A DNA stretch of 64,000 nucleotides from Hymenobacter terrenus (GCF_000972495.1 NZ_LATM01000020.1:1-64000); one strand, 5' to 3'. Shown: positions 14,784 through 24,234, counted from the stretch's first letter. A program made the numbers and translations. Notes: generated by a model not told the origin, from the letters alone.

Positions 14784-16148
14784 CTACAGGCCGTATTCCT
14801 GGATTTTGCGGTAGAGCGTGGTGTGGGCAATGCCCAGCACACGGGCGGCTTCAGTCTTGTTGCCGCCAGCTTCCAGCAAAATGCGCTGCACGTGCTGCTT
14901 CTCCACGTTGCGCAGGGTGCGCGGGTCGTCGGAAGCCGGGGCAGCGGTGCCGGTGGGCGTAGCAGTGAGTTGGATTTCGATGGGCAGGTCCTCCACGGCC
15001 AGGGGCTGGTCGGGCGGGGTGAGGATGGAAGCGCGTTCCAGCACGTTTTTCAGCTCGCGCACATTGCCGGGCCAGGGGTAGTTTTCGAGGGCGCGCAAGG
15101 CTTCGGGACCGATGGTGAGTGGGCGCTGGCGGAGCTTGGCCGCGAAGTGCTGCACGAAGTAGTGGGCCAGCGCTGGTACATCGGCCCGGCGGGCGCTTAG
15201 CGACGGCACCCGGATAACCACCACCGAAAGCCGATAGTACAAATCAGCCCGGAAATGGCCGGTGTCGGCTTGCTCCCGGAGGTTGCGGTTGGTAGCGGCC
15301 ACCAGGCGTACGTTCACCCGAGTGGGCCGGCTGTCGCCGAGCTTGGTAAACTCCTGGGTTTCCAAAGCCCGCAGCAATTTAGCCTGGGCCCCAATTTCCA
15401 GCTCCCCAATCTCATCCAGAAACAGGGTGCCGCCGTTGGCTTCTTCAAATTGCCCCTTCTTATCAATCAACGCCCCCGTGAAGGCTCCTTTCTTGTAGCC
15501 AAACAGTTCCGATTCCAGCAAGTCTTTGGGGAAGGCGCTGCAATTGAGCGCCACAAAAGGCTTGTTGCGGCGCGGGCTAGCCTGGTGAATGGCCTGGGCA
15601 AACAGCTCTTTCCCCGCACCAGTGGGGCCTTCGAGCAGCATCGTCGCATCGGTGAGGGCAACTTGCTGGGCGGTTTTTTTAGCCTGCTCCAGCGCGGGCG
15701 CATGGCCAATCATCGAATCGAAGCTGTACTGAGCCCCAACTTTCTTCTCCAAAGTCGCCACGCGGTGTTGCAAGCGGGCTTTTTCGGCGGCGCGGTCCAC
15801 TACCACCACTATCTGCTCGTCGGCATCACCTTTGGTGAGGTAGTCGAAGGCGCCTTCCCGCATAGCACGTACGCCGTCGGCAATGGTGCCGTAGGCTGTC
15901 ATTAACACCACTTCGGCCAGAGGGGCCAGGGTCTTGTAGCGGGGCAGCAGGTCGAGGCCACGGCCATCCGGCAGCTTCACATCGGAGAGAATGACCAGGA
16001 TTTCGGCGGCGTGCTCGCGCAGGCTTTCGAGGCCGCGGTGCCCATCAACGGCTTGCAGCACGGTGTAGCCCTCTAATTCCAGCGTGCGGGCAATAGCCTG
16101 GCGCAGCACGGCTTCATCGTCGATAAGTAGAACGGTGCCGTCGGGCAT
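14784..16148 (-). CDS. NtrC-family sigma-54-dependent response regulator of the Kdp locus
   Basis: 454 residues. Receiver domain (1-120) with acidic pocket D10/D11 and phosphoacceptor D56 in ILSDVKLPDGRG. AAA+ domain (about 140-380) with Walker A GPTGAGKELFAQ, the sigma-54 contact loop GAFTGA (in YKKGAFTGALI), Walker B GGTLFLDEIGEL and an R-finger region. A C-terminal Fis-type HTH follows (NKTEAARVLGIAHTTLYRKI). It lies at the head of the minus-strand kdp block, about 380 bp upstream of the sigma-54-like site, with no KdpE-type regulator nearby. I infer that it replaces KdpE here. Confidence 0.92.
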   Translation of the reverse strand: MPDGTVLLIDDEAVLRQAIARTLELEGYTVLQAVDGHRGLESLREHAAEILVILSDVKLPDGRGLDLLPRYKTLAPLAEVVLMTAYGTIADGVRAMREGAFDYLTKGDADEQIVVVVDRAAEKARLQHRVATLEKKVGAQYSFDSMIGHAPALEQAKKTAQQVALTDATMLLEGPTGAGKELFAQAIHQASPRRNKPFVALNCSAFPKDLLESELFGYKKGAFTGALIDKKGQFEEANGGTLFLDEIGELEIGAQAKLLRALETQEFTKLGDSRPTRVNVRLVAATNRNLREQADTGHFRADLYYRLSVVVIRVPSLSARRADVPALAHYFVQHFAAKLRQRPLTIGPEALRALENYPWPGNVRELKNVLERASILTPPDQPLAVEDLPIEIQLTATPTGTAAPASDDPRTLRNVEKQHVQRILLEAGGNKTEAARVLGIAHTTLYRKIQEYGL

Positions 16149-16290
16149 GAGCGCGAAAGAGTAGGGGCCGGCAAAGTACGGTTATGCTCCGCCAATCCAT
16201 TTAGCTCCTCTCCAGCCAAAGGCCGAAAACAGAGGTAAATCATGCTAGCTGACCATCATGCCAAACTCAACGGAGCATGACGACCAAGTT

Positions 16291-16340
16291 GCTAACCCAA
16301 GTTGCAGAATTCCGTTACGCGGTCCGCAACTTGGGTTAGC
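16291..16340. repeat. Perfect 15-bp inverted repeat
   Basis: Arms GCTAACCCAAGTTGC (16291-16305) and GCAACTTGGGTTAGC (16326-16340), perfect, with a 20-bp loop. It lies upstream of the regulator and downstream of the lipoprotein gene. There is no U-tract, so it is not a standard terminator; it may be another dispersed palindromic element or an operator. Confidence 0.6.
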
Positions 16341-16398
16341 TACGCAGCAGCAACTGAATTAAACTCCACAAACCCTCCTCATCTGGTTTTGCCAAAAA

Positions 16399-16998
16399 CT
16401 ACTTCTGTGCCGTGGGCCCAGCGACCACCGCCGTATTGGCTGGCAGGGGAATCTCGCGGGAAGTTTCGAAGATGCCGGCTTCGGGAGCGGTTTCCTCTAC
16501 CCGGCGCTGCACGATGCGCAGCCGACGAGCGTCGACCACGAGCACGGCCAGGTCGGAGCTGATACCGGTCGAGGCCTGGTAGCTACGGAAACCCAGGAGC
16601 ATGCCGTCGGGAAAGTTGGCAGCCTTGGCCTTGGCAGCATTCACGATGTCGGGCTTGCCAGCAAATTTGCCCAGGTCAATATCCATCGGCTTGGCACCTT
16701 GCAGCAGCAGGTGGGCGTTGGTTTTGGGATGCTTGGGGTCATCGGGGTCGGGTACCGGCTTAAAGCTGAAGGACATTTTCAGGGTTTCGACCTCCTGCAG
16801 CTTGGGGGCTACGTGAGGCGGCGCGGTGGCCACACCATCGGCCGGGGCCGCAGCCGAATCTGGCGCGGCAGGCTTGCTGGCGGGCGCTTCAGCCGTGGCG
16901 GACGCGGCTGATGTAGTGGGAGCCGAGGTGACAGGGGCAGTTTGATTGCAGCTGGCCAGCAGCACGGCGGAGCAAATAGTAAGGTAAGAATACTTCAT
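16399..16998 (-). CDS. Hypothetical lipoprotein with Ala/Pro-rich linker
   Basis: 199 residues. A lipoprotein signal peptide (MKYSYLTICSAVLLASC, cleavage at C17) is followed by about 60 residues rich in Ala, Thr, Ser and Pro, typical of a cell-surface spacer. The folded domain begins around LQEVETLKMSFSFKPVPDPD. No enzyme motif is recognised. The start at 16998 is chosen because it begins the signal peptide; 108 codons of open frame upstream are not credible. A strong terminator follows the next gene upstream, so it probably has its own promoter. Confidence 0.7.
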   Translation of the reverse strand: MKYSYLTICSAVLLASCNQTAPVTSAPTTSAASATAEAPASKPAAPDSAAAPADGVATAPPHVAPKLQEVETLKMSFSFKPVPDPDDPKHPKTNAHLLLQGAKPMDIDLGKFAGKPDIVNAAKAKAANFPDGMLLGFRSYQASTGISSDLAVLVVDARRLRIVQRRVEETAPEAGIFETSREIPLPANTAVVAGPTAQK

Positions 16999-17119
16999 AA
17001 AAGAACTTATTATTGAAGGTTGCCGCCGTAAGATTAAGCATAATTCATGAGCAGTCCGCATCTTTTCACCATTTACTAATGCTGCGCCATGACGACTGTA
17101 GTGCGGCCTAACCAACCAC

Positions 17120-17152
17120 AAAAAAGCCCTGTCAGCAGTTGACAGGGCTTTT
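17120..17152 (-). terminator. Rho-independent terminator
   Basis: Perfect 10-bp stem AGCCCTGTCA / TGACAGGGCT (17125-17134, 17140-17149) with loop GCAGT. It is flanked by A6 on one side and T4 on the other, so it can work for transcription from the right (gene ending at 17184) and in both directions. Confidence 0.85.
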
Positions 17153-17183
17153 ATCAGAATAGCCAACCGGTCCTCCCCGGTAA

Positions 17184-17468
17184 CTACCAGCGGCGGCCGT
17201 GCCCCCGGTAGCCATAGTAGCGTGGCGGAGCGTAGTACCGCCGCGGCGCGCAGTAAGGCGCAGGCACCACCACTACACGGGGCCGAGGTGCGGCGTAGAC
17301 CACAGTCGGCCGGGGCGGGCAATAATAACGGGGGCCGTAGTAAACGGGTGGCGGGCCGTAATAACGAGGCCCAACGCTCACCACCACCTGGGCCGCAGCT
17401 GGGCCGCTGGCCAACATTTGCCCGGTGAGCAGCAAGGCTACCAGCAGCAAAAAAGAACGTGTCTTCAT
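17184..17468 (-). CDS. Small secreted Tyr/Pro/Arg-rich protein
   Basis: 94 residues: signal peptide (MKTRSFLLLVALLLTGQMLA...AAAQ), then a mature part made almost wholly of repeats such as RYYGPPPVYYGPRYY, PPRPTVV, RYYAPPRYYGY, ending RGHGRRW. The biased composition suggests an unfolded, possibly surface-associated or moisture/adhesion-type polypeptide. I recognise no family. The start is four codons inside the longest ORF, at the ATG that begins the signal peptide. Confidence 0.6.
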   Translation of the reverse strand: MKTRSFLLLVALLLTGQMLASGPAAAQVVVSVGPRYYGPPPVYYGPRYYCPPRPTVVYAAPRPRVVVVPAPYCAPRRYYAPPRYYGYRGHGRRW

Positions 17469-17573
17469 CGGATTAAGCAAATTAAATGAGACTACTGAGG
17501 TATTTTACGTATCTCAGACAGCGCCCAGTTGCCCAGGTTTAATGCGGTGTTTTACTTAGTCGGGGGCGCGCCG

Positions 17574-18557
17574 CTAAAGCGGAATGCGGTAAGTAGCATC
17601 GGCGGCACCGGCAAACAGGCCATAGCCGGAGCGCACGTTTGAGGTTAGCGGCGCGGGCTCGGCGAAGGGGCTGTCGTCGCTATCCTCGTATCGACGGCGC
17701 GAGAGGTAGAAGTTATAAGCTTCGGGGGTAATGCTGCTTACGTAGACCTCAATGTAGGTCGGCGTCGGGCAGCTGGGTTGCCCCGGTGGGCAAGGGGAAG
17801 TAGTAAAGAAGGATACATCGGAGGCCAGCGAAATGCGCTTTCCGTTCACATTAGTATCGGCGAATGGGTAAACGTCAGACCTCGTCCGCAGGCTGGAAAG
17901 CTGGAACTGTTCGATGTTTAAGCCAGTGTCTTCATCGCCATAATCCACATCCAACGACGACCACTGGCCGGGTTTCCCCTGCGCGTCGAGCACGCGGGCA
18001 TAGGCCACGTAATAGTTGGCAGTGGCCGGGTCGTCTTGCAGCACCAAGTTCACGCGGCCCCGCTGTTGGGAAGAGCTGGTGCCGGAGCCCCCGGCGCGGG
18101 GCGTGTAGGTGCCACTTTCCACCACGGGCGGCGTGGGTATGGTCTGGGTACTTTCTACCGTTTCCAGGCCCGGCACGGCGGCGCGAAGCGTGTAGGTTTG
18201 GCCGGGCTGGGGCTGGTAGCCAAGCACCGGCCGGTAAGCGCCCGTAGAACTGAAGCCCAAAAATGCTCGCACGGGCTCGTATCGCTCCACTATATTGCCA
18301 GCGGCATCGCGTAGCTCCACAGTGGCATCGGCGCGCCCAGTCAGCGCCTTTTGGTCGAATACGCTCTGACTGCTACTAATATAAAGCTGACGCTGTTGGT
18401 ACAGTTCCTCGAAAGAGGAGTCCTGAGGCGTCGGTGTCAGGGTGAAGCTTAGGGCCACACGGGGCGTATGCGGCGGCTCGGGCACATCCACGGAGGTTTC
18501 GCAGCTGGTCAATAAGGCGGCGGCCAGCAGTATAGAGAGGGCAGTGAGATTTTTCAT
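17574..18557 (-). CDS. DUF4249 domain-containing lipoprotein
   Basis: 327 residues. Lipoprotein signal (LAAALLTSC, Cys 19) followed by the DUF4249 pattern: repeated beta-type segments, FDQKALTGRADATVELRDAA and PGQTYTLRAAVPGLETVEST, then TPTYIEVYVSSITPEAYNFYLS. In Bacteroidota, DUF4249 proteins are encoded with a TonB-dependent receptor and are thought to sit on its extracellular side, by analogy with SusD; this is inference. It starts 15 bp after the end of the upstream receptor gene, so the two form an operon. Confidence 0.88.
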   Translation of the reverse strand: MKNLTALSILLAAALLTSCETSVDVPEPPHTPRVALSFTLTPTPQDSSFEELYQQRQLYISSSQSVFDQKALTGRADATVELRDAAGNIVERYEPVRAFLGFSSTGAYRPVLGYQPQPGQTYTLRAAVPGLETVESTQTIPTPPVVESGTYTPRAGGSGTSSSQQRGRVNLVLQDDPATANYYVAYARVLDAQGKPGQWSSLDVDYGDEDTGLNIEQFQLSSLRTRSDVYPFADTNVNGKRISLASDVSFFTTSPCPPGQPSCPTPTYIEVYVSSITPEAYNFYLSRRRYEDSDDSPFAEPAPLTSNVRSGYGLFAGAADATYRIPL

Positions 18558-18572
18558 GAGTGAGCAAGTGCT

Positions 18573-20930
18573 TTAGAACCGGAACGTTTTGCTGAAAGAA
18601 GGCAGGATAGGGAATAGCGACACCTGCTTGTAAGTTGCCCGCTGGCTACCCAGACCGCGGTCCAGGTAAATGAAATACGGGTTTTTGCGGCTGTAGACGT
18701 TGTATATGCTGAAGCTGTTTACCACTTCACCCCAGCGCTTTTTCTTGGTGTGACTCAGGTCGAGGTCCATGCGGTGGTAGGCCGCCATGCGGTAGCTGTT
18801 GCGTGAGCCATAGTCCTCGTACTCCTCGAAAGGTCTCAGCTGGTAGCGGCCCTGCGAAAGCGTAGTAGCGTTGCCGGTGCCGTACACAAACGTGCCCGAC
18901 AGAGTGAGCGTGGGAGTAAATTCGTGAATCACCACCAGCTTGAAGTCGTGGCGCCGGTCGTACTTGTAAGGGTAGGTTTTGCCTTGGTTCAAATCTGAAA
19001 AGCGGCGGTTGCTCCAAGACAGCGTGTACCCTATCCAGCCAGTGGTTTTGCCCGATTTCTTTTGCAGAAACAGCTCGCCACCGTAGGCCCAGCCCTGCCC
19101 GCTCGCCACTTTGCTTTCGTAGCTGGCGTCGGAAGTACCCACGAAATCGGCACCCTCACGGAACTCAATCAGGTTCTTCATGGGCTTGTAGTAGCTCTCG
19201 AAGCTCAGCTCAAACTCCTCACCCTTAAAGCGCAGGTTGCGGGCAGCCCCCACGCTGAACTGCTGGGCTAGTTGGGGCTTGACCTTGGCCGTGGCGGGCA
19301 CCCACAGGTCGGTGGGCAGGCCAATGCCGCTGTTGGTGAGCAAGTGCACGTACTGCGTCGTACGAGCGTAGGAGGCCTTCAGCGACCAGTCTTCGGTGAG
19401 CGAAAAGCGGGCAGCCAGCCGCGGCTCCACCGATGGGTAGAGCTTCTTATCGACCAGGAAGTTATTCAGCCGCACTCCGATGTTCACCTTTACCCGGCTG
19501 GTCAGCTTTACGTCGTCTTCGGCGTAGAGGCTGGCCTCGTCGGCGTTGATGCGGCGACCCGAAGCCACATCCTGCGAGGGGTCGGCGCTGTTAGTGGTTT
19601 GCTGGGCGCCGGGCCGAAACTGGTGCCGGATGTATTGCCCCCCGAAGCGCACGTAGTGGTTGGGGTTGGGCACGTAGTCGAAGTCCGACTTGACGCTTAA
19701 GTCCTGAATGTTGGACAGGTAATTCAGGGAGGATTTTTCCGTCTGCAGCGTACCGTTGTTGCGGAACCGGTCGTCCGTTTTGATGCCCACGTTGAACTGG
19801 TAGCGGGTGTAAGTGAAGTGGGTATTCATAAACAGCCGGTCGTTCACCACGTGGTTCCAGCGCAGCGCGGCGGTACGGTTGCCCCAGCCCAGCGAGCTAT
19901 TTTGCTTGTCGTATTCTTCACCCCGCTTGTCCTCGTCGTTGGCATAAAATTCATCGTATCCGGTGTAGCCGCTCAGGTAGAGGCGGTCGCGGGAGCCCAC
20001 TTTCCAGTTCAGCTTGCCGTTGAGGTCGTAGAAATAGTAGCCGGCCGTCACCCCATCCGCCTGGGCCTTGATGAGGGGCCGGGCCAGGATGTCGATGTAG
20101 GTGCGGCGGGCCGAGAAGATGAACGAGGCCGTGTCTTTCTTGATGGGGCCTTCCAGCGTCAGGCGCGAGGCAATGAGGCCAATGGCGCCCTCCCCGTGAA
20201 ACTTCTGCATGTTGCCCTCCTTCATGCTGATGTCGACCACCGACGACAGCCGCCCGCCGTAGCGCGCCGGAAAGCCACCCTTAATCAGCTCCACGTTCTT
20301 GATGGCGTCGGCATTGAACACCGAGAAGAAGCCGAACAAGTGCGAGGCGTTGTATACCGGTGTGCCGTCGAGCAAAATCAGATTTTGGTCGGGCGAGCCG
20401 CCGCGCACATACAGGCCGCTGCTGCCTTCGCCCCCACTTTGCACACCGGGCAGCAGTTGAAGCGCCTTCAGCACGTCGGTTTCGCCGAATAGCGCGGGCA
20501 GCAGCTTTATCTGGGCCACCGGCACGTTGATAGTGCCCATGCGGGTGGTTTCGGCAAGCTTCTCCTCCCGACTGCCCACCACTTCCACGTCCGCCAGCTC
20601 TGCCGACGAGGCCTTGAGCCGGAAATCGTGGGTGAAGCTCCGGTCAGCCTTTTGGGCCAGCCCCTGCCGCTCGTACCCTAGCGACGACACCAGCAGCCGT
20701 ACCGAATCTGCCGTGGTCGGCAACGTGAGCGAGTAGAAACCGTAGGCATTGGTGGTAGTGCCCTGGCCGCTGGCGGGGTGCACAACGGCCACGCCGGGCA
20801 GGCTCTCGCCGGTAGCCCCGTCGCGCACATACCCGCTAATGGTGAAGCGACTCCCCTGCTGGGCCGACGCGGCAGAATTGTGCAACAGCCACGCCCCGCT
20901 GAGCAAGGCAACTCGAAAAAGCGTTTTCAT
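18573..20930 (-). CDS. TonB-dependent receptor with carboxypeptidase-like regulatory domain
   Basis: 785 residues. Signal peptide (about 1-23), a carboxypeptidase D regulatory-like beta-sandwich (about 28-110, ISGYVRDGATGESLPGVAVV), a plug domain (about 125-230, LKALQLLPGVQSGGEGSSGL and YVRGGSPDQNLILLDGTPVY), then a 22-strand barrel ending in SLFPILPSFSKTFRF. It imports an unknown ligand across the outer membrane using TonB energy. Its operon partner is DUF4249, not SusD, which puts it outside the polysaccharide utilisation loci. Confidence 0.92.
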   Translation of the reverse strand: MKTLFRVALLSGAWLLHNSAASAQQGSRFTISGYVRDGATGESLPGVAVVHPASGQGTTTNAYGFYSLTLPTTADSVRLLVSSLGYERQGLAQKADRSFTHDFRLKASSAELADVEVVGSREEKLAETTRMGTINVPVAQIKLLPALFGETDVLKALQLLPGVQSGGEGSSGLYVRGGSPDQNLILLDGTPVYNASHLFGFFSVFNADAIKNVELIKGGFPARYGGRLSSVVDISMKEGNMQKFHGEGAIGLIASRLTLEGPIKKDTASFIFSARRTYIDILARPLIKAQADGVTAGYYFYDLNGKLNWKVGSRDRLYLSGYTGYDEFYANDEDKRGEEYDKQNSSLGWGNRTAALRWNHVVNDRLFMNTHFTYTRYQFNVGIKTDDRFRNNGTLQTEKSSLNYLSNIQDLSVKSDFDYVPNPNHYVRFGGQYIRHQFRPGAQQTTNSADPSQDVASGRRINADEASLYAEDDVKLTSRVKVNIGVRLNNFLVDKKLYPSVEPRLAARFSLTEDWSLKASYARTTQYVHLLTNSGIGLPTDLWVPATAKVKPQLAQQFSVGAARNLRFKGEEFELSFESYYKPMKNLIEFREGADFVGTSDASYESKVASGQGWAYGGELFLQKKSGKTTGWIGYTLSWSNRRFSDLNQGKTYPYKYDRRHDFKLVVIHEFTPTLTLSGTFVYGTGNATTLSQGRYQLRPFEEYEDYGSRNSYRMAAYHRMDLDLSHTKKKRWGEVVNSFSIYNVYSRKNPYFIYLDRGLGSQRATYKQVSLFPILPSFSKTFRF

Positions 20931-21385
20931 TCAGATAACAAAGGGGGGCATAAGATTGGGGACGACCGTAAACTGCTCGCCCCGCCGGGCGTAGCGGGCC
21001 CGAAACGGAAGGCAGTTTTATCGGAGAGGAGGCTTTCTGGTGTTAGGTTGGTTGCCCGGCAAAAAAAGACCGCTCTTTTTAAGCAAACTTCAAGCAGTAC
21101 AGTCGATTAATTAAATAAACACCTCCTATTCCCCTTCTTCCACTATGTTTTATCTACCTGACTTCAGCCTATGCCGGCACCAGCTTGATACTACCCCGGG
21201 GCTCTTGCTGGCATAGGCCATACTGTACCTGAAAACTTATTGCCCAGACCTTCCTGGAAGTGCCAAGGTTGCTCAGGGCCATAAAAAAACCGGTTGCTTC
21301 TCTCCGAAGCAACCGGTTTCCATGCCACCATGCGCTGACCTGAAGGCGGTAGTTGAAATAATTTCAACCTGCCCCCAACGGCGCC
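20931..21385. other. Intergenic stretch upstream of the TonB receptor
   Basis: 455 bp without a supported gene. It holds an imperfect hairpin with 9-bp arms GCCTATGCC / GGCATAGGC (21167-21175, 21210-21218) and the terminator of the DUF4397 gene (21283-21320). The receptor promoter should lie between 20931 and about 21110, but I see no clear TTTG/TAnnTTTG pair. Confidence 0.5.
21283..21320 (-). terminator. Rho-independent terminator
   Basis: 13-bp perfect stem AACCGGTTGCTTC / GAAGCAACCGGTT with loop TCTCC. Seven A on the left side give a U-tract for leftward transcription, so it terminates the DUF4397 gene. Confidence 0.85.
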
Positions 21386-22099
21386 CTAGCGTAATTTGTT
21401 ATTGATAAGGTCAAGCGCAAGTTGCTCATCAACTGGGGCGGTAGCTGAATTTCGCCCCCGCAGCAAAACCGTGTAAGAAGAGCCGGGAGCAAGGGTCACG
21501 GTCTTGGAAACCAGCACCGCCTCGGGGCTAGCAGCCTGCTGCACGGACAGCACATATTCTTTCGCATCAACGAGCACGAATGGGCTAGCCCCACCATAAC
21601 CAATATTGGCAATGAGCGGGGTAGCCCCCGCGGCTTGCGGCGTCAACGTAACCGCACCTGCATCAAAGCCTAAATTGACCAGCCGGATGCTGGCCCTTCC
21701 CGTCGCCTGGGCCGAAGCGTCTAAATCTGTCGTTACTAAGGCTCCAATGCTCGAAGCAGTAGGATTATAGATAAATAAAGAATACGCCTGACCGAGCTGA
21801 ATTGGTTGGGGAACGGTGAATAAATCAGCTTGAGTAGCGGCGTCTTTCAACGTTAAGGTGCCATTACCACTGACTTTGAGTGTGTAGTCAGGAGTATTGG
21901 TGCCGTATTCTACATCGCCGAGCTTCTGACCACTGAGCTGAGCCTCAACCTTGGCCTTGTTGAATGGCGCAGCGTGCAGGACTTTCACAGCAATAAGGTC
22001 GATTGAGGCCGACGACGTAATATCATCTTTACTGCATGCAGAAAGGAAAATGGTACAAGCCAAAGGAGCATACCGGAGGACGTTAGCGAAGGTTTTCAT
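21386..22099 (-). CDS. DUF4397 domain-containing lipoprotein
   Basis: 237 residues. Lipoprotein signal (YAPLACTIFLSAC, Cys 22), then two similar beta-rich repeats of the DUF4397 type: VKVLHAAPFNKAKVEAQLSG with DYTLKVSGNGTLTLKDAATQ, and ASIRLVNLGFDAGAVTLTPQ with EYVLSVQQAA. The family is common in Bacteroidota and actinobacterial surface proteins; the function is unknown. It is a single gene with its own terminator. Confidence 0.85.
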   Translation of the reverse strand: MKTFANVLRYAPLACTIFLSACSKDDITSSASIDLIAVKVLHAAPFNKAKVEAQLSGQKLGDVEYGTNTPDYTLKVSGNGTLTLKDAATQADLFTVPQPIQLGQAYSLFIYNPTASSIGALVTTDLDASAQATGRASIRLVNLGFDAGAVTLTPQAAGATPLIANIGYGGASPFVLVDAKEYVLSVQQAASPEAVLVSKTVTLAPGSSYTVLLRGRNSATAPVDEQLALDLINNKLR

Positions 22100-22390
22100 A
22101 GGGCTTAAGGAAAGAATTGAAAAGAAGCAAGGTCTATTTGACAGTCATAAAGGTACCTTGCGACTATTCAAACCGTTAGAAAGCAGCATGCTTTGGGTAG
22201 ACGGAGCAGATGCCTACAGGGTTTTTCCGGCTGTCTGTCGTTTAGTTAAAACCCAAGAGGGAGGAGTTAAAATAAAAGTTGCTTTCTGAATACTTACCCG
22301 GAGAAAGCCTACCAATACTGTACACGTTGGCTCCAGCGCGAACTGCTAGTCCGCGGTCCTGATGCGACACCCGAATGATTTTAACGGCGG

Positions 22391-23095
22391 CTATTTTTTG
22401 TAGTTCTGGTTTAGGTAGGCCAGCACCGGAGTCGTGATGTCCAGGTTCTTTTCTCCATAGGCGATGGTGCCGCTGGGCGCCGCAATTAGAATCAGCTTGT
22501 AACCGTGGGCTTTGCCGTAGGCTTCAACCTTCTTGTTCACGCTTTCGAGCACTTTTTGAGTCAGCTTGGCCTCCTCTTCCTGGGCCTGAGCCTGGAGCTG
22601 CTGCTGCTGCTGGCCCACCTGCTGCTGCTGGGCTTGCAGCTTCTGCTCGGTGGCGGCACGCTGCTCGGCGGTGAGGGTTGGGGCCTGCTTCTGGTAGGCT
22701 TCTACGGCTGACTTGAAACCGGCCAACATGGTTTGGTTTTGCTTTTCCCAGCCTCGGGCTTTGCTCTCGAAGGCTTTTCGAGCGTCCTTCATGCCTTGGT
22801 AACCGTCGAGCATCTTACCCGATTCCACGTAGGCAATCTGGGCCGCAAAGCTACTGGCCGAAGCAGCCGGAGCAGCCGCAACTGGGGTAGCGGTGCTCGC
22901 AGTTGCGGTGGGCTCAGTGGTTTTGGCCGTAGCCGTGGTATCAGCCGTGTTGGTATCCGGCGCGGCCATTACCGCCACCGATTTGTCGGTCGCAATGGCA
23001 GGCGCAACCACTTTTTGGTTGAAATGCAGAACATACAAACCGGCCACGGCTAACGCCAGCACGATGTTAATGGTTAACTGAATGGGGTTTTTCAT
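22391..23095 (-). CDS. OmpH/Skp-like outer-membrane protein chaperone
   Basis: 234 residues. An N-terminal hydrophobic signal or anchor (about 7-26), an Ala/Thr-rich linker (about 40-85), then the OmpH domain: AQIAYVESGKMLDGYQGMKD, a long coiled coil rich in Gln/Glu/Ala (AEQRAATEQKLQAQQQQVG...), and the closing VNKKVEAYGKAHGYKLILIA. Skp-type trimers hold unfolded outer-membrane proteins in the periplasm. The linker between anchor and Skp part is longer than usual, so it is probably membrane-tethered. The start at 23095 begins the hydrophobic segment. Confidence 0.82.
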   Translation of the reverse strand: MKNPIQLTINIVLALAVAGLYVLHFNQKVVAPAIATDKSVAVMAAPDTNTADTTATAKTTEPTATASTATPVAAAPAASASSFAAQIAYVESGKMLDGYQGMKDARKAFESKARGWEKQNQTMLAGFKSAVEAYQKQAPTLTAEQRAATEQKLQAQQQQVGQQQQQLQAQAQEEEAKLTQKVLESVNKKVEAYGKAHGYKLILIAAPSGTIAYGEKNLDITTPVLAYLNQNYKK

Positions 23096-23274
23096 CGAAA
23101 AGCAAAATAAGGAAAAAACAAAAGTAATGCTTCGCTCACTGGAGAGAGCTGAATAAGGCATTAGCCCCTTCAACCAACCCCATGAGGACAATCGGCATAA
23201 GAATTTGATCCAAATCAACCGGAAATCTGGTTAATGCGCCCAAGCCACCCTACTTTTTGCACAAAGCGTGGTCC

Positions 23275-24234
23275 TTAATCTGGCACGGCAATGTGCAACA
23301 GTGCATCGCCTTGGTTTACCACCGGCATATGGTTCAGCCCGATGACATAACCGCTCACCGGCGACTCCAGCCGCACCGACTGCTGCCCGTACGGGTCACC
23401 TACAGAACCATAAATCTGCCCCTTCTCCAGAAACTGCCCGTTCTCGACGTGCGCCCGAAACAGCCCCGCAAAGCGGGCCCGCAACCAAGTGTGCCGCCGG
23501 CATATGATGCCCGGCCGGGCCGGCGTTGGCGCCTTGGGGCCCATGCCCAAATGGTGCAGCACCCGCAGTGTACCGGCCACCGCCTCTTCAATTCCCGGCT
23601 CATCAAGGCGCAGACTCTCCCCCGTTTCGTACACAATGACGTGCTTGCCCAGTCCCTGCGCCGCCTCGCGCAAAGACCCTACCCGCAATGCCGCGTGCAG
23701 CGTAAATGGCGCACCAAAAGCCGCGGCCATGGCGTCTACCTCGGGGTCGATGCCTAGCAGGCAGCGCACTTGGGGGAAATTGGCCCGCGCCGCACCGCCG
23801 GTATGAAAATCGATGCCATAATCAATCAGGGGCATTATTTCGCGCATAAAGCGGTGAGCCACCCGGCCAGCCAGCGACCCGCGCGGAAACCCAGGAAATG
23901 AGCGGTTCACGTCCTTGCCATCAGGCACATCGCGGCTGAAATTCAGAAAGCCGTAAATATTGAGAATGGGAATGGCGATGATGCTGCCGCGCAATGGGTA
24001 CAGTAGCTCACGCCGCACCAGCCGCCGAATGGTTTCGATGCCATTTACCTCATCGCCGTGCATGCCGCCCATCAGTAGCAGCGTAGGTCCAGGCTTGAGG
24101 GAGCGCATCACATGCACTGGCACATCAATCACCGTACCCGAAGGCAGCTTCGAAATCACCAGCCGCGTAAGCACCTGCTCGCCAGGCTTGATGGTGAGGC
24201 CGTTGAGGTAAAACGGGGCGGTAGCTGGGGGCAT
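23275..24234 (-). CDS. Succinylglutamate desuccinylase/aspartoacylase (AspA/AstE) family protein
   Basis: 319 residues. An M14-like zinc hydrolase core with zinc ligands in GGMHGDEVNGIETIRR (H-x-x-E) and GIDFHTGG (second His). Around 240-319 there is a barrel-sandwich, lipoyl-like C-terminal part (ENGQFLEKGQIYGSVGDPYG). Family members hydrolyse N-acyl or amide bonds of amino acids. It is the last of three same-strand genes with a RimK ligase and a RimB-type protease, so removal or trimming of ligated amino acids is a plausible role. The start ATG at 24234 is preferred over an upstream one ten codons away. Confidence 0.85.
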   Translation of the reverse strand: MPPATAPFYLNGLTIKPGEQVLTRLVISKLPSGTVIDVPVHVMRSLKPGPTLLLMGGMHGDEVNGIETIRRLVRRELLYPLRGSIIAIPILNIYGFLNFSRDVPDGKDVNRSFPGFPRGSLAGRVAHRFMREIMPLIDYGIDFHTGGAARANFPQVRCLLGIDPEVDAMAAAFGAPFTLHAALRVGSLREAAQGLGKHVIVYETGESLRLDEPGIEEAVAGTLRVLHHLGMGPKAPTPARPGIICRRHTWLRARFAGLFRAHVENGQFLEKGQIYGSVGDPYGQQSVRLESPVSGYVIGLNHMPVVNQGDALLHIAVPD

